From Alphaproteobacteria bacterium SO-S41 (lineage in GTDB: Bacteria > Pseudomonadota > Alphaproteobacteria > Micropepsales > Micropepsaceae): a stretch of DNA of 64,000 bases. Of this stretch, positions 6,963 through 16,410 are shown one piece after another. Every line of letters begins with the position of its first letter. Positions within the stretch are counted from its first letter, which is position 1. The translations under genes and the position numbers were made by a program. The stretch covers positions 3,720,001 through 3,784,000 of the forward strand of contig AP024629.1 of assembly GCA_019670725.1 (NCBI GenBank). Reading direction: 5' to 3'. The notes under the pieces were generated by a model. The model was not told the DNA's origin, did no database searches, and was given only the letters and a program-made list of their open reading frames with translations.

Positions 6963-8741
6963 ATGATCTTTCCGGCCGCGCTCTCGCTCATCGCCGCGCT
7001 CTCGTTCCCCTTCTTCGGGGGCGATGAGGAGAAGCAGCCCGAAAAGCCGCCCGAGCCCGTCGACACCCAGGCGCTCGCCTATGACGTGACGCTGATCGGC
7101 CCGGACGATCCGGATCTCGCCGAGCGCATCCGCGGCGATCTGGAACTGGAGAAGAAGAAGGAACGCGGCACGCCTTCCGTCGGTGTGCTGGAATCCAGGA
7201 TGGAGAAGGACCTGGAGCGCGCGCGCCATGCCCTTCAGGCCTATGGCTATTATGACGGCACGGCGACCGGCGCGATCACGCAGGACACGCGCCTCCACGC
7301 CACCATCCGCGTCGAGCAGGGCCTGCTCTACCGGATCGGCGTCTTCGCGGTGACCTGGCAGGGCGCGCGGCCCGCCTATACGCCGCAGACCGTCGGCGAG
7401 GGCCTGCCCGCCACCGGTCTCAACATCGTCGCGGCGGGCGAGCGCATCGTCGCCGAGCTGAAGACGCTCGGCTATTTCGACGCCCGCATGGTGGAGCGCC
7501 GCGCGGTGCTCGATCGCGGGGCGGGCAAGGTCGATGTCACCTTGATCGTCGATCCAGGCAATGTCGTCTCGGTGGGCGGCTTCAAGGTGAGCGGGGCGGA
7601 GACGATTCCCGAGGCCCGCGTGGTGCGCCTTTCCAAGCTGGAGATCGGCGAGTTGCTGACGCCGCCGCGGCTGCAGGAAGCCGAAGACAAGCTGATGGAG
7701 AGCGGCATCTTCAACGAGGCCCGCGTCAGCGCGATCGGCGTGGCGCCGGCGCGGCTGATCGGACTTACCGTCACCGAGCGCCTGCCGCGCAGTATCAGCG
7801 GCGCGATCAAGTGGTCGCTGCAGGACGGCTATGCGATCGAGGCGGCGTGGGAACATCGCAACATCTTCGGCGACGCCGAAAAACTGCGCGCCGCCATCAC
7901 GGTGGGCAGCCTGACTCAGAGCCTCGATGTGTCGTATCGCGAATACGATGTGCTGTTCGACAACCACACTTTGGTCGCCAGCCTGAACGTCGCGCACGAG
8001 GATGTGGACGGCCTGGTCTACGAGCAGGCGGCCCTGATCGGCACGCTGGAAACCGACATCTATAAGGGCGTCATTCTGCGCTATGGCGGCTCGATCGAGT
8101 ATGTGCATGACGAGACGCAGCTCGAGGGCGGCGACTTCGCGCTGGTGGGCCTCCGCGTCGAGGCGACCTATGACGGGGCGAACGATCTGTTCGATCCGAC
8201 CGAAGGTTTCCGCGCCTCTGTGCGGATCGGGCCGTATATCGGCTGGAACGGGGATCTCAGGAATTTCACGATCCTTGAGGCGGTGGGCTCGGCCTATCTG
8301 CCGCTGGACGAGGAAAAGACCTGGGTGCTCGCGGGCCGGCTGAGGCTGGGGTCGATTGTCGGCGACGGGCGCGACGATATCCCGCTGCCCAAGCGGTTCT
8401 TCGCCGGTGGGGGTGGCTCGATCCGCGGCTACAGCTACAAGCGCGCCGGACCGATCGATGCCGACGACCGGCCCATCGGCGGCGCATCGGTCGTTGAGTT
8501 CAACGGCGAGGTGCGCTGGCGCATCAATGAGGATTTCGGCGCGGCGGTCTTCGTCGACGCCGGCGGCGCGTTTGAGAGCAATATTCCCGGCCAGGGCGGT
8601 GACTGGTTCATCGGCGCCGGCGCGGGTGTACGCTATTATTCGCCGATCGGTCCCGTGCGGCTGGATGTCGCCGCGCCGATCAACGCGCGCTCGGGAGAAC
8701 CCGGCGTGCAGATCTACGTCTCCATCGGACAGGCCTTCTGA
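6963..8741 (+). CDS. tamA: Outer-membrane translocation/assembly protein TamA
   Basis: TamA is an Omp85-family outer-membrane protein which, with TamB, helps insert or transport outer-membrane proteins and phospholipids. The 592-residue product starts with a short hydrophobic signal segment (MIFPAALSLIAALSF), continues with POTRA-type domains to about residue 270, and ends in a beta-barrel. RFFAGGGGSIRGYSY near residue 480 is the conserved (V/I)RG(F/Y) barrel lid-lock motif, and the chain ends in aromatic QAF as in barrel proteins. Its stop shares one base with the tamB start (TGATG), so both are one operon. The length fits the family. Confidence 0.93.
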   Translation: MIFPAALSLIAALSFPFFGGDEEKQPEKPPEPVDTQALAYDVTLIGPDDPDLAERIRGDLELEKKKERGTPSVGVLESRMEKDLERARHALQAYGYYDGTATGAITQDTRLHATIRVEQGLLYRIGVFAVTWQGARPAYTPQTVGEGLPATGLNIVAAGERIVAELKTLGYFDARMVERRAVLDRGAGKVDVTLIVDPGNVVSVGGFKVSGAETIPEARVVRLSKLEIGELLTPPRLQEAEDKLMESGIFNEARVSAIGVAPARLIGLTVTERLPRSISGAIKWSLQDGYAIEAAWEHRNIFGDAEKLRAAITVGSLTQSLDVSYREYDVLFDNHTLVASLNVAHEDVDGLVYEQAALIGTLETDIYKGVILRYGGSIEYVHDETQLEGGDFALVGLRVEATYDGANDLFDPTEGFRASVRIGPYIGWNGDLRNFTILEAVGSAYLPLDEEKTWVLAGRLRLGSIVGDGRDDIPLPKRFFAGGGGSIRGYSYKRAGPIDADDRPIGGASVVEFNGEVRWRINEDFGAAVFVDAGGAFESNIPGQGGDWFIGAGAGVRYYSPIGPVRLDVAAPINARSGEPGVQIYVSIGQAF

Positions 8742-11700
8742 TGAGCGACCAGACGACGACACCACCTCCCGCCCTGCCCCGCCGCCCGCATTCGCTCGCT
8801 TTGCGTATTGCAAGATGGACCGGCATCGTCCTGCTCGCGATCATCGTGCTGATCACTGGCGTGCTGTTGTGGCCGGGGACGCGCGAATGGGCGTTCAATT
8901 ACGGGCGCTCGATTCTCGACGAGGCCGGCGTCAAGTCGTCGTCGATTACCGGCGACTGGACGGAGATGACGCTGCACGACGTTGCCATCACCGATGCCGA
9001 AGGAACGTGGGCAACGGCGGATGAGGTGGTGCTGTCGTGGTCGCCCTGGGGGCTCGCCAGCTTTACGCTGGATGCCGACCATGTCGCGTTCAAGGGCGCG
9101 CATGTGCTGCGCGCCCCCGCCTATACGCCGGCGCCTGACCAGAAGGACGAGCCATTCGCCTGGCCCGACCTTCCCGTCGATATCACGCTCGGCAGTCTGG
9201 TCGGCGACATCACCATCGACCCGTCGCTGATCGGCGAAGCCGTCACCGCGACCGTGACGGGCAAAGCGGAGCTGACCTCGACGGGCGGCTCGGCGGAACT
9301 GGCGTTGACCCGCAGCGACGGTGTCGCCGGCGAAGCATCCGTGTCGGTCAAATCGAAAGCCGATCTCGGCGACATCGCCCTCGCGGTCAATGCGAAGGAC
9401 GCGCGCATCGTCGCGGCCCTCGCGGGCGATCCGCGGCTGACCAATCTTGAGGTTGCGCTGCAGGCGACGCGCACCGGAACCGAATGCACCGGCCAGGCCG
9501 CCATCGCGGCGCGGGACGGGGCGCTCGCGAGCCTTGGCGTCAATCCTGACTGCACTTTTGCCCTGACCCTGGCCGAGGTCGCGCGATTGCTGCCGCCGGA
9601 TACCGGCCTCTCAGGTCAGGCCAACCTGTCCGTGCAGTTGCGCGAGGACGGCAGCGACAAGACCACGCATTTCCTGCTCGCCGCCGATCTTTCGAAACTG
9701 ATGTCGACCGATGCGATGTTCGCGCGGCTGCTGCCCGGCGCTTCGGCGACCGGACTATTGCGCTTCACGGCCGGCGGTGTCCGCGTCGACGATCTGCAGG
9801 CGCAGCTTGGGAGCGGCACGATCACGCTGACAGGCTGGGCCGAGCAGACCAATGCGGAGCTGAAGACCGAAGCCGATCTCGCCTCGACCGATCTCGCGGT
9901 GGTGCGGCCCGATCTGAAGGGCAGTGCGCAAGCGCATCTCACATATGACACGGCGGCAGCGACCCCGATCGCTATAACTGCGACGGGCGAAAATGTCGTG
10001 GCCGGCGGCCTCACCTGGCCGTCGATCGCGCTGCAGGGCGCCGTCGACGGCGCGGGCACGGGTCAGGTCTCGGTCAAAGGCGATGGCGAAACGCCGATCG
10101 ATCTCGTCGCGACCATCGCAGGCGCTTTCGGCGATGCGCCCAGCATCGATGCGAAAGGCGTTGTCGCCTCAGCGAACATCACCGCGAAGACGGTCCCCGC
10201 TGCGGCGGGCGGCACCGATCTGACCGCATCGATCGACACGCAGCGCCTTGACCGGCTGGGCGCGATAGCCGGCGTCGATGTCGCGGGCAGTCTCAAGGCC
10301 GATCTGTCTGCGCGTCTCAACGCGACGCCGGAGATTGCGTTGACAGCCTCGATCGCCGGCGGCCGGTATGGCGGCACGCCGATTGGTGACGGGAAGCTCA
10401 GCGCCAAGGGACCTCTCGCATCGCTGGCGATCGAGCTGTCAGGTACCGCGCCGGCGGCGGGACAGTCCGTCGTGTACAGGTTGGCGGCCGTTGTCGCCGA
10501 TTTCAACAAGGCGCAGGTCTCCGCTCTGTCGCTGAAGGCCGGCCAGGCCGGGTTGGATGCCTCGGGACCTTTCACGGTCGCTTTCGCATCGGGCGTCATG
10601 GTGGACGGCCTGGATGCGCGGCTGAGCCGAAGCGGCAAGGCGGCGGGCCGCATCGTCGCCAGTGCGGCACAAGGCGATAGCGGCGTGAAGACAACAGTGG
10701 CGCTGACCGGGCTCGACCTGGAGGCGCTGACCGCGGTGCTCGGCCGCGCGACCGTCAAAGGCCTGCTCGACGCCAATGCGACGCTCGACGGCGGCGCCGG
10801 CCGCGCGACGCTCGACGGCCGGATTGCCGGCCTTCGCGCCGGCAGTGGGGGTCGAGCGCCGCCGGCCGATATCGCGCTGAAGGGCAGCTGGAACGGCGGG
10901 CGTTTCACGCTGACCGCTACCGCGACGGCGAACGGCCTGCCCGATGCGCGCGCTGAAATTGCCTTCCCGCTTGCGCGTGCGGCCGACGGTGGATTCCCTT
11001 CGCCGGCGACGAACGCACAGCTGACCGGCTCGGTCTCGTGGAGCGGGCGAATCGCGCCGATCTGGCGGCTGGTCGATATTGACGGTCAGGACCTCGACGG
11101 CGACGCCAATATCCAGGCGAAGATCGCGGGCACGCTGAGCGATCCGAAATTCTCCGGCAGTGCCTCACTGGCGAATGGCCGCTATGCCAATGACGGTTTC
11201 GGCACGCGCCTCGCGGGCCTGTCGCTGAAGGCGGAGATTACCGGCGATCGCGTGACGCTCAACGGCGAGGCGACGGACGGCGCAGCCGGGCGCATGGCGA
11301 TCAACATGGCCGCGACCCTGGGCGGCGGTTACGGCGCGGCGTCAGGCGGCGTCACGCTGACCTCGATGCAGTTGCTCGCACAGGACGAGTTGTCGGCGCG
11401 GTTCAATGGATCGTTGAAACTGGCGCCGGGCGCAAACGGCCCGGTCCTCGGCGGGGCGCTGACAGTGACCAATCTCGTTGCCGGCATTCCCGAAGGCCAG
11501 CCGGCGGATCTCGTGACCGTCGACGTCATCGATCCCGCCAAACCGCCGCCACCGTCGCCCACGCAGACCGCCAGCAGCAAAGCAGCACCCGCTGCGGCGG
11601 CACAGACGCTGGCGCTCGACATCAGCGTGGTGATCCCCGGTCCCGCCAAGGTCGAAGGGCGCGGAATCAACAGTTTGTGGAAGGGCGATCTCAAGATTCT

Positions 11701-12316
11701 CGGCGACGCCACCGATCCGCGCATCCGCGGCAAGCTGACGCTGTTGCGTGGCACGCTCGATTTCGGCTCGCGCAGCTTTGCGCTGACCGAAGGCGAGATC
11801 GAATTCGACGGCGGACCGACGATCGAGCCGCGCATCAATATCGTGGCGACGCAGGAAGAGGCCGACTTCACGGCGTCGCTGACGCTGAGCGGCCGGGCGA
11901 CGGCGCCCAAGATCACCGCAAGCTCGGTGCCTGCGCGACCGCAGGACGAGGTCTTCGCCGCGCTGCTGTTCGGACGGTCGGTCTCCAGCCTGTCGGCGCT
12001 GGAAGGGCTGGAGCTTGCCAACTCCATCGCGGCGCTTTCAGGCGGTGCGGATGTGCGCGGCAGTGTGCTCGGCGATCTCCGCAACAAGTTCGGGCTGGAC
12101 GTGTTGGCGGTTGATCTCGGCGAAGGCGGCAATCCCACGGTGCGGGCCGGCAGCTATCTCGCCGACAATATCTATTTCGAACTGCGCCAAGGCGGCGCGA
12201 ATGGCGGCACGACGGGCCGGGTCGAGTTGCAGATCGACGAGAACATCTCGGTCGAGACGGAGGTCGGCCCGCAATCGTCGAGCAGCGTCGGTGCGCGCTA
12301 CAAGCTCGACTATTGA
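8741..12316 (+). CDS. tamB: Translocation/assembly module TamB
   Basis: TamB is a very long inner-membrane-anchored, periplasm-spanning protein of the AsmA/VPS13-like group; it works with TamA in the outer membrane. The 1191-residue product has one N-terminal transmembrane helix (IVLLAIIVLITGVLLW, about residues 27-42), a long repetitive beta-rich body, and the conserved C-terminal DUF490 domain with LKILGDATDPRIRGKLTLLRG, GTLDFGSRSF and a final VGARYKLDY. A proline-rich spacer around residue 930 separates body and C-terminal domain. It is translationally coupled to tamA and ends four bases from the convergent crotonase gene. Confidence 0.94.
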   Translation: MSDQTTTPPPALPRRPHSLALRIARWTGIVLLAIIVLITGVLLWPGTREWAFNYGRSILDEAGVKSSSITGDWTEMTLHDVAITDAEGTWATADEVVLSWSPWGLASFTLDADHVAFKGAHVLRAPAYTPAPDQKDEPFAWPDLPVDITLGSLVGDITIDPSLIGEAVTATVTGKAELTSTGGSAELALTRSDGVAGEASVSVKSKADLGDIALAVNAKDARIVAALAGDPRLTNLEVALQATRTGTECTGQAAIAARDGALASLGVNPDCTFALTLAEVARLLPPDTGLSGQANLSVQLREDGSDKTTHFLLAADLSKLMSTDAMFARLLPGASATGLLRFTAGGVRVDDLQAQLGSGTITLTGWAEQTNAELKTEADLASTDLAVVRPDLKGSAQAHLTYDTAAATPIAITATGENVVAGGLTWPSIALQGAVDGAGTGQVSVKGDGETPIDLVATIAGAFGDAPSIDAKGVVASANITAKTVPAAAGGTDLTASIDTQRLDRLGAIAGVDVAGSLKADLSARLNATPEIALTASIAGGRYGGTPIGDGKLSAKGPLASLAIELSGTAPAAGQSVVYRLAAVVADFNKAQVSALSLKAGQAGLDASGPFTVAFASGVMVDGLDARLSRSGKAAGRIVASAAQGDSGVKTTVALTGLDLEALTAVLGRATVKGLLDANATLDGGAGRATLDGRIAGLRAGSGGRAPPADIALKGSWNGGRFTLTATATANGLPDARAEIAFPLARAADGGFPSPATNAQLTGSVSWSGRIAPIWRLVDIDGQDLDGDANIQAKIAGTLSDPKFSGSASLANGRYANDGFGTRLAGLSLKAEITGDRVTLNGEATDGAAGRMAINMAATLGGGYGAASGGVTLTSMQLLAQDELSARFNGSLKLAPGANGPVLGGALTVTNLVAGIPEGQPADLVTVDVIDPAKPPPPSPTQTASSKAAPAAAAQTLALDISVVIPGPAKVEGRGINSLWKGDLKILGDATDPRIRGKLTLLRGTLDFGSRSFALTEGEIEFDGGPTIEPRINIVATQEEADFTASLTLSGRATAPKITASSVPARPQDEVFAALLFGRSVSSLSALEGLELANSIAALSGGADVRGSVLGDLRNKFGLDVLAVDLGEGGNPTVRAGSYLADNIYFELRQGGANGGTTGRVELQIDENISVETEVGPQSSSSVGARYKLDY

Positions 12317-12320
12317 GCGC

Positions 12321-13085
12321 TCAACTGCGCGTGAAGCTCGGTGTGCGCTTGTTGAGGAACCCATCCACCGCGGCGCGATGATCGGCGCTGGCCCTGAGGA
12401 CGGCGACTTCTTCGCCAGACGCGCGCTGCGCCTCAGTGGGCGTCAGATCATAGGCGCGGCCGGTTTGCCGCTTCGTCGCTTCGACAGAAAGCGGCGCGCG
12501 CGTCGCAATACGGGTCGCGAGCGTAAGCGCTGCATCGCGTAGCTCGCTTGCCGGATGCACTGCCGTCACCAGGCCATAGAGCCGCGCCGTTTCTGCATCG
12601 ATGGGCTGTCCCGTCAGGAGCATCGCCTTGGCGCGCGCGATGCCGATGAGGCGCGGCAGGCGATAGACGCTGGCCATCAAGCCGACATTGACGCCGGCGC
12701 CGGCGAAGCGCGCCTCAGCCGAGGCGATGCGCAGATCGCAGCACAGAGCGAGTTCGAGCCCGCCGCCCATGGCATGGCCGTTGACGGCGGCGATGACGGG
12801 CACGCGGAAGGCTTCTAGCCGATCGAAGAGCTTTCCGAACTGCGCCAGGCTGGCATTCATCGCATCGCCGCGTGTGGCAACTTCGCGGAGATCATCGCCT
12901 GCGCAGAACGATTTGCCGGTTCCGGTAAGGACGACTGCGCGGATCGCGAGATTGTTCTCCACTTCCTCCAGCGCCACCATCAATCGGCTGCGAACGGCAT
13001 CGCCAAGGGCATTCGACGGCGGGTTGTCGATTTCGATCAGGGCGACGTGATCCGCCGGATAAGAGGTCTTGATCGTATCGCTCAT
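12321..13085 (-). CDS. Enoyl-CoA hydratase/isomerase-family protein lacking both usual catalytic glutamates
   Basis: The 254-residue chain has the crotonase fold: oxyanion-hole segments SFCAGDDL near 60-67 and GHAMGGGLELALCCDLRIAS near 103-122. Aligned by eye to rat mitochondrial hydratase, the two catalytic glutamates fall on Gly (FAGAGVN) and Ala (AKAMLLTG). A standard hydration reaction is therefore unlikely; isomerase, hydrolase or lyase chemistry of this superfamily is possible. It is a single minus-strand gene, convergent with tamB. The substrate cannot be told from the context. Confidence 0.85.
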   Translation of the reverse strand: MSDTIKTSYPADHVALIEIDNPPSNALGDAVRSRLMVALEEVENNLAIRAVVLTGTGKSFCAGDDLREVATRGDAMNASLAQFGKLFDRLEAFRVPVIAAVNGHAMGGGLELALCCDLRIASAEARFAGAGVNVGLMASVYRLPRLIGIARAKAMLLTGQPIDAETARLYGLVTAVHPASELRDAALTLATRIATRAPLSVEATKRQTGRAYDLTPTEAQRASGEEVAVLRASADHRAAVDGFLNKRTPSFTRS

Positions 13086-13235
13086 GAATCGCGTCGTTCC
13101 CGAAGTCTTGCGGAAGCACCGTCATTCCGCAGCGCAACAAGATCAAGCCCAGCTTTACCCTCGCTTCACGCACGTCCAATTGATCGCCGGACGCCTGTCA
13201 TGGTCCTTACATGATGCGCGCCTATAGGGGTTGCG

Positions 13236-13301
13236 CCGCGGGATTTCGGTAATGCTTGCGCCGCGGATCATCAGCTAAGCGCCCCGGGAGAGATCCCGCG
13301 G
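13236..13301 (+). promoter_or_regulatory. Inverted repeat in the leader before a 21-codon peptide gene
   Basis: The nine-base arms CCGCGGGAT (13236-13244) and ATCCCGCGG (13293-13301) are perfectly complementary across a 48-base loop. They lie 24 bases ahead of the small Cys-rich leader frame and could form a long hairpin in its transcript. No known riboswitch pattern was recognised. Confidence 0.3.
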
Positions 13302-13324
13302 TCCGGCCGACGAAGGAGACGAGT

Positions 13325-13390
13325 GATGTCCCAGATCGCGCCTGTTCCTGGCATTCGGGGCTCGATGTGCCGGGGTTGTCGCTGCGCCTG
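13325..13390 (+). CDS. Possible 21-residue Cys-rich leader peptide
   Basis: An ATG preceded by GAAGGAGACGAGTG (a good ribosome-binding site about eight bases away) opens a 21-codon frame ending MCRGCRCA and stop. Such short Cys/Arg-rich frames resemble upstream regulatory peptides of alphaproteobacteria, but this exact sequence is not recognised. It lies 90 bases before the next small gene. Support is only the ribosome-binding site, the position and the unusual composition, so it may be spurious. Confidence 0.3.
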
Positions 13391-13480
13391 ACGCACGCCA
13401 ACGCGCTGCCGAAAAGGCAGAAATCCACATGGATCATTTCCGAATGTCGCGCGTTCCCGAACGCGCAAGGGAGCCTCAAA

Positions 13481-13705
13481 ATGAGCAATGACGGTATCGT
13501 TCTGATCGAGATCGCCGGTGAAGACGCCGGGCTTGCTGTGCCTGACAATGTAGGGATCCGCTTCTTTTCCGGATCCGCCCGTTTCCATGCCCTCGACGGC
13601 CGCCGCTTCGCGCGCTTGTCGGAGCTGCGCCGCGCCGCCACGGATCATGCGGCGACGGTGGACCTCGGATTAAAGGGCTTGCGCGGTCTGAAACGCGCTT
13701 CCTGA
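13481..13705 (+). CDS. Small hypothetical protein upstream of terC
   Basis: The 74-residue frame starts MSNDGIVLIEIAGEDAGL after AAGGGAG at a suitable distance of about eight bases. It has an alternating hydrophobic N-terminal strand, then a basic C-terminal part (RRFARLSELRRAATDHAATV) with helical character. No family was recognised. It is followed after 60 bp by the TerC gene and may be transcribed with it. A frame open further upstream exists, but the ribosome-binding site decides for this start. Confidence 0.5.
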   Translation: MSNDGIVLIEIAGEDAGLAVPDNVGIRFFSGSARFHALDGRRFARLSELRRAATDHAATVDLGLKGLRGLKRAS

Positions 13706-13765
13706 AGCGCCCAATGACGAATCCGGCTTGATCGACATGGCGGCGGACAGATAAGTCTCGCGGCC

Positions 13766-14515
13766 ATGATCGAACTCCTGTCCGACCCCAATGCCTGGGC
13801 CGCCCTGTTGTCGTTGACTGCGCTCGAGATCGTTCTCGGCATCGACAACGTCATCTTCCTCTCGATCGTTTCGGGCAAACTGCCCGTCGAACAGCAAAAG
13901 AACGCACGGCGGATCGGCCTCGCGCTGGCACTGATCATGCGCATCGGCCTGCTGATGCTGATCACCTGGATCCAGCAGCTGGAGCATCCGTTCATTCAGA
14001 TCGGGGGTTTCGGGCTTTCCTGGCGCGACGTGATCCTGATCGGCGGCGGTCTCTTCCTGCTCTACAAGGGCACGACCGAAATCCACCACACGATGGAAGG
14101 TCACGAGGAAGGCCCGCATACCTCCGTGAAGCGCGCCGCCTTTTCGGCCGTGATTTTCCAGATCGTCGTCCTCGACGTCGTTTTCTCGCTCGACTCGGTT
14201 CTGACCGCGGTCGCGATGGCGCCCGGCATGATCGAGGTGATGATCCTCGCCGTCGTCATCTCGATGGGCGTGATGCTGTTCGCGGCGGAGCCGACTGCGC
14301 GCTTTGTGAATAAGCACCCGACGGTGAAGATGCTGGCGCTCAGCTTTCTCATCCTCGTGGGTGCGACTCTCGTGGCCGATGGCTTTCACTATCACATCGA
14401 GCGCGCGTTCATTTACGCGGCGATCGCCTTCTCGGTCGGCGTCGAGGCGTTGAACCTCATCGCCGCCGCGCGGCGCAAGCGGAAGGCCGAGGGCAGCGAC
14501 GGCGAAGGCGTTTGA
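13766..14515 (+). CDS. TerC family integral membrane protein
   Basis: The 249-residue protein has about seven transmembrane segments and the TerC-family acidic motifs EIVLGIDNVIFLSIV near residue 20 and VVLDVVFSLDSVLTAVAMA near 140. Family members include tellurium-resistance proteins and the manganese exporters Alx/MeeY type, so metal-ion export, particularly manganese, is a reasonable inference. The stop overlaps the start of the ExoD gene (TTGA), implying co-translation. No yybP-ykoY-like riboswitch was seen upstream. Confidence 0.9.
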   Translation: MIELLSDPNAWAALLSLTALEIVLGIDNVIFLSIVSGKLPVEQQKNARRIGLALALIMRIGLLMLITWIQQLEHPFIQIGGFGLSWRDVILIGGGLFLLYKGTTEIHHTMEGHEEGPHTSVKRAAFSAVIFQIVVLDVVFSLDSVLTAVAMAPGMIEVMILAVVISMGVMLFAAEPTARFVNKHPTVKMLALSFLILVGATLVADGFHYHIERAFIYAAIAFSVGVEALNLIAAARRKRKAEGSDGEGV

Positions 14516-15141
14516 CGGAAGCAAACGCGCCCGTCGCGCCGCAGGACGTTCCGCTCGTCACGGCGATGCTGCATCTGCTGGACGGTAAGGCCGGTCAGCA
14601 GGTGACGCTCGGCGAGTTCGTCGCCGGGATGGGCGCCCGGGGCTTCGGCTTCTGCTTCATCGTGTTCGGCATCCTGGCAGCCATTTCTTTGCCGGGGGTC
14701 GGTTCACTGATGGGGGCGCCGCTTATCCTGTTCGCGGCGCAGCTCATGTGGGGGCTGAAGCAGCCCTGGGTGCCTGGATTTCTCGCGCGGCGCTCGATCT
14801 CGGCAGACAATGCCAAGAAGACGCTGGAGAGGGCGCAGCGCTGGCTGAAGCGGATCGAGCTGTTCGCCAAGCCGCGCGTCTCGTGGCTGGCGGGCGGGCT
14901 GATGGCACGCCTCGCCGGCTTGTTCGCCGTGTTCCTGGCAGCGGTGATTCTGATGCCGGGGCCGTTCACCAATAACCCGCCGGGCGTCGCAATCACCCTG
15001 CTCGGCTTTGCACTCGCCGAGCGCGACGGCATCTTGATGCTGATCGCGCTGGTGGCGTCGGTGCTGGCCTTTGTGCTCGGCCTTTCGGCCTTCATCGCCG
15101 TCGCCCTCGCCGTCTGGGCGTGGGCGAGCGGCTATTTCTGA
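14512..15141 (+). CDS. ExoD family membrane protein
   Basis: A 209-residue protein of the exopolysaccharide synthesis ExoD family, with the typical ALPGVGSLMGAPLILFAAQ-like segment (here SLPGVGSLMGAPLILFAAQ) near residue 60 and several transmembrane helices in the C-terminal half, including a double glycine-rich LPGPFTNNPPG loop variant. ExoD was first described in Sinorhizobium exopolysaccharide production and alkali tolerance; its molecular activity is unknown. The start used is TTG, sharing the TTGA junction with terC; an in-frame ATG lies 18 codons on and cannot be excluded. Confidence 0.85.
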   Translation: MTEANAPVAPQDVPLVTAMLHLLDGKAGQQVTLGEFVAGMGARGFGFCFIVFGILAAISLPGVGSLMGAPLILFAAQLMWGLKQPWVPGFLARRSISADNAKKTLERAQRWLKRIELFAKPRVSWLAGGLMARLAGLFAVFLAAVILMPGPFTNNPPGVAITLLGFALAERDGILMLIALVASVLAFVLGLSAFIAVALAVWAWASGYF

Positions 15142-15143
15142 GC

Positions 15144-16202
15144 CTAGGCCGCCGCCTTCTTCTGCGACGCCGCCTCGATCCGGCCGCGCGCGATGCGGTC
15201 GGCGACCTCATGCGTCGGGCGGTTCTCGGCTTTCGCTGCCGCGAAGACCTCCGCGAGCGTTACGCCGATGCGTTCGGTCTTGGCGCGGATCGCCTCGTCG
15301 CTCCAGTCATAAATCTGACCGCAGACCCGGATGATGCCGCCGCCATTGATGACATAGTCCGGCGCATAGAGGATGCCGCGCTCGGCGAGCTTCGCGCCGT
15401 GAATGGCGGGCTTGGCGAGCTGGTTGTTCGCGCCGCCAGCAACGACTTTCACCTTCAGGGCGGGAATGGTCTGGTCGTTCAGGATGGCACCGAGGGCGCA
15501 GGGCGCAAAGACGTCGGCCTCCACCGCGTGAATCACATCGGTGGCGACCACGGTTGCGCCGAGGGTTTCCGTGGCGCGCTTGACGTTCGTCTCGTTGACG
15601 TCGGCGACGGTGAGCGTCGCGCCGGCGGCCTTCAGATGGAGAGCGGTATCGTAGCCGACATTGCCGACGCCCTGGATGGCAACACGGATGCCGTTCAGGT
15701 CGTCGGTCCCAAGCGCAGCCTTCACCGCCGCCTTGATGCCACAGAACACGCCCCAGGCCGTCATGGGCGAAGGATCGCCGCCCGTCTTGCCCTTTTGGGC
15801 ATAGCCGGCGACGTGCGGGGTGACGGAGGCAAGGGTTTCCATGTCGGCCTCGGTCATGCCGACATCCATCGCCGTGACGTAGCGCCCGTTCAGGCTGTCG
15901 ACCGCGCGGCCATGGGCGCGCATCAGGCTGGCCGTCTTATCCTTGCGGGCATCGCCGATGATGACGGACTTGCCGCCGCCGAGCGGCAGTTCGGCCATCG
16001 CGTTCTTGTAGGACATGCCTTTCGACAAGCGCAGTGCGTCCGTCAACGCAGCATTGGCGTCGGCGTAGGCCCACATGCGGGTGCCGCCGCAGGCCGGGCC
16101 AAGGGCAGAGTTGTGGATCGCGATAAGCCCGCGATAGCCGGTGGCGGCATCGTGAAACCAGTGAACGGCCTCGTGGCCGTCATAGTCGGGCATGTCGAAC
16201 AT
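15144..16202 (-). CDS. Leucine/valine/phenylalanine dehydrogenase family (Glu/Leu/Phe/Val DH)
   Basis: This enzyme oxidatively deaminates a branched-chain or aromatic amino acid with NAD. The 352-residue product carries MSYKNAMAELPLGGGKSVI, holding the substrate- and catalytic-site lysines near residues 66 and 78, and the Rossmann motif GVGNVGYDTALHL near 175. The ATG giving MFDMPDYDG was chosen because GAGG lies six bases upstream; a second ATG two codons earlier overlaps that site. It is monocistronic and convergent with exoD, two bases apart. Substrate preference cannot be decided; leucine is the commonest for this size. Confidence 0.9.
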   Translation of the reverse strand: MFDMPDYDGHEAVHWFHDAATGYRGLIAIHNSALGPACGGTRMWAYADANAALTDALRLSKGMSYKNAMAELPLGGGKSVIIGDARKDKTASLMRAHGRAVDSLNGRYVTAMDVGMTEADMETLASVTPHVAGYAQKGKTGGDPSPMTAWGVFCGIKAAVKAALGTDDLNGIRVAIQGVGNVGYDTALHLKAAGATLTVADVNETNVKRATETLGATVVATDVIHAVEADVFAPCALGAILNDQTIPALKVKVVAGGANNQLAKPAIHGAKLAERGILYAPDYVINGGGIIRVCGQIYDWSDEAIRAKTERIGVTLAEVFAAAKAENRPTHEVADRIARGRIEAASQKKAAA

Positions 16203-16310
16203 AGGCATCCTCAGCGACGCGATGAGGCGCCGTAAGTAGCGCTTTTCCGCCCTTATGACGCGTCTATTTCGAGCTTTTGAAAGACCCTTCACTGCGGGCT
16301 AGATGGCTAT

Positions 16311-16382
16311 GCGCGAAACAATATTTCGCGCGCCAATCCGTCGCACCTACCATGACTTTTAGAAATGATATTGAAATGATAT
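16311..16382 (+). promoter_or_regulatory. Hairpin and tandem 10-bp repeats in the SPFH promoter region
   Basis: The 208-bp divergent intergenic region contains a hairpin at 16311-16331 with arms GCGCGAAA and TTTCGCGC around CAATA, and two directly repeated GAAATGATAT units at 16362-16371 and 16373-16382, one helical turn apart. The AT-rich repeats end 28 bases before the GTG of the SPFH gene, so a regulator binding on one DNA face is plausible. The neighbouring ribbon-helix-helix protein is an obvious candidate. Confidence 0.5.
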
Positions 16383-16410
16383 CACTTTCTCACTTGTTGG
16401 GAGGACTACC

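Noticed and set aside
6822-8813. 663-codon minus-strand frame opposite tamA
   Set aside because: It is the low-complexity, Arg/His/Asp-rich mirror of tamA, typical of high-GC antisense frames.
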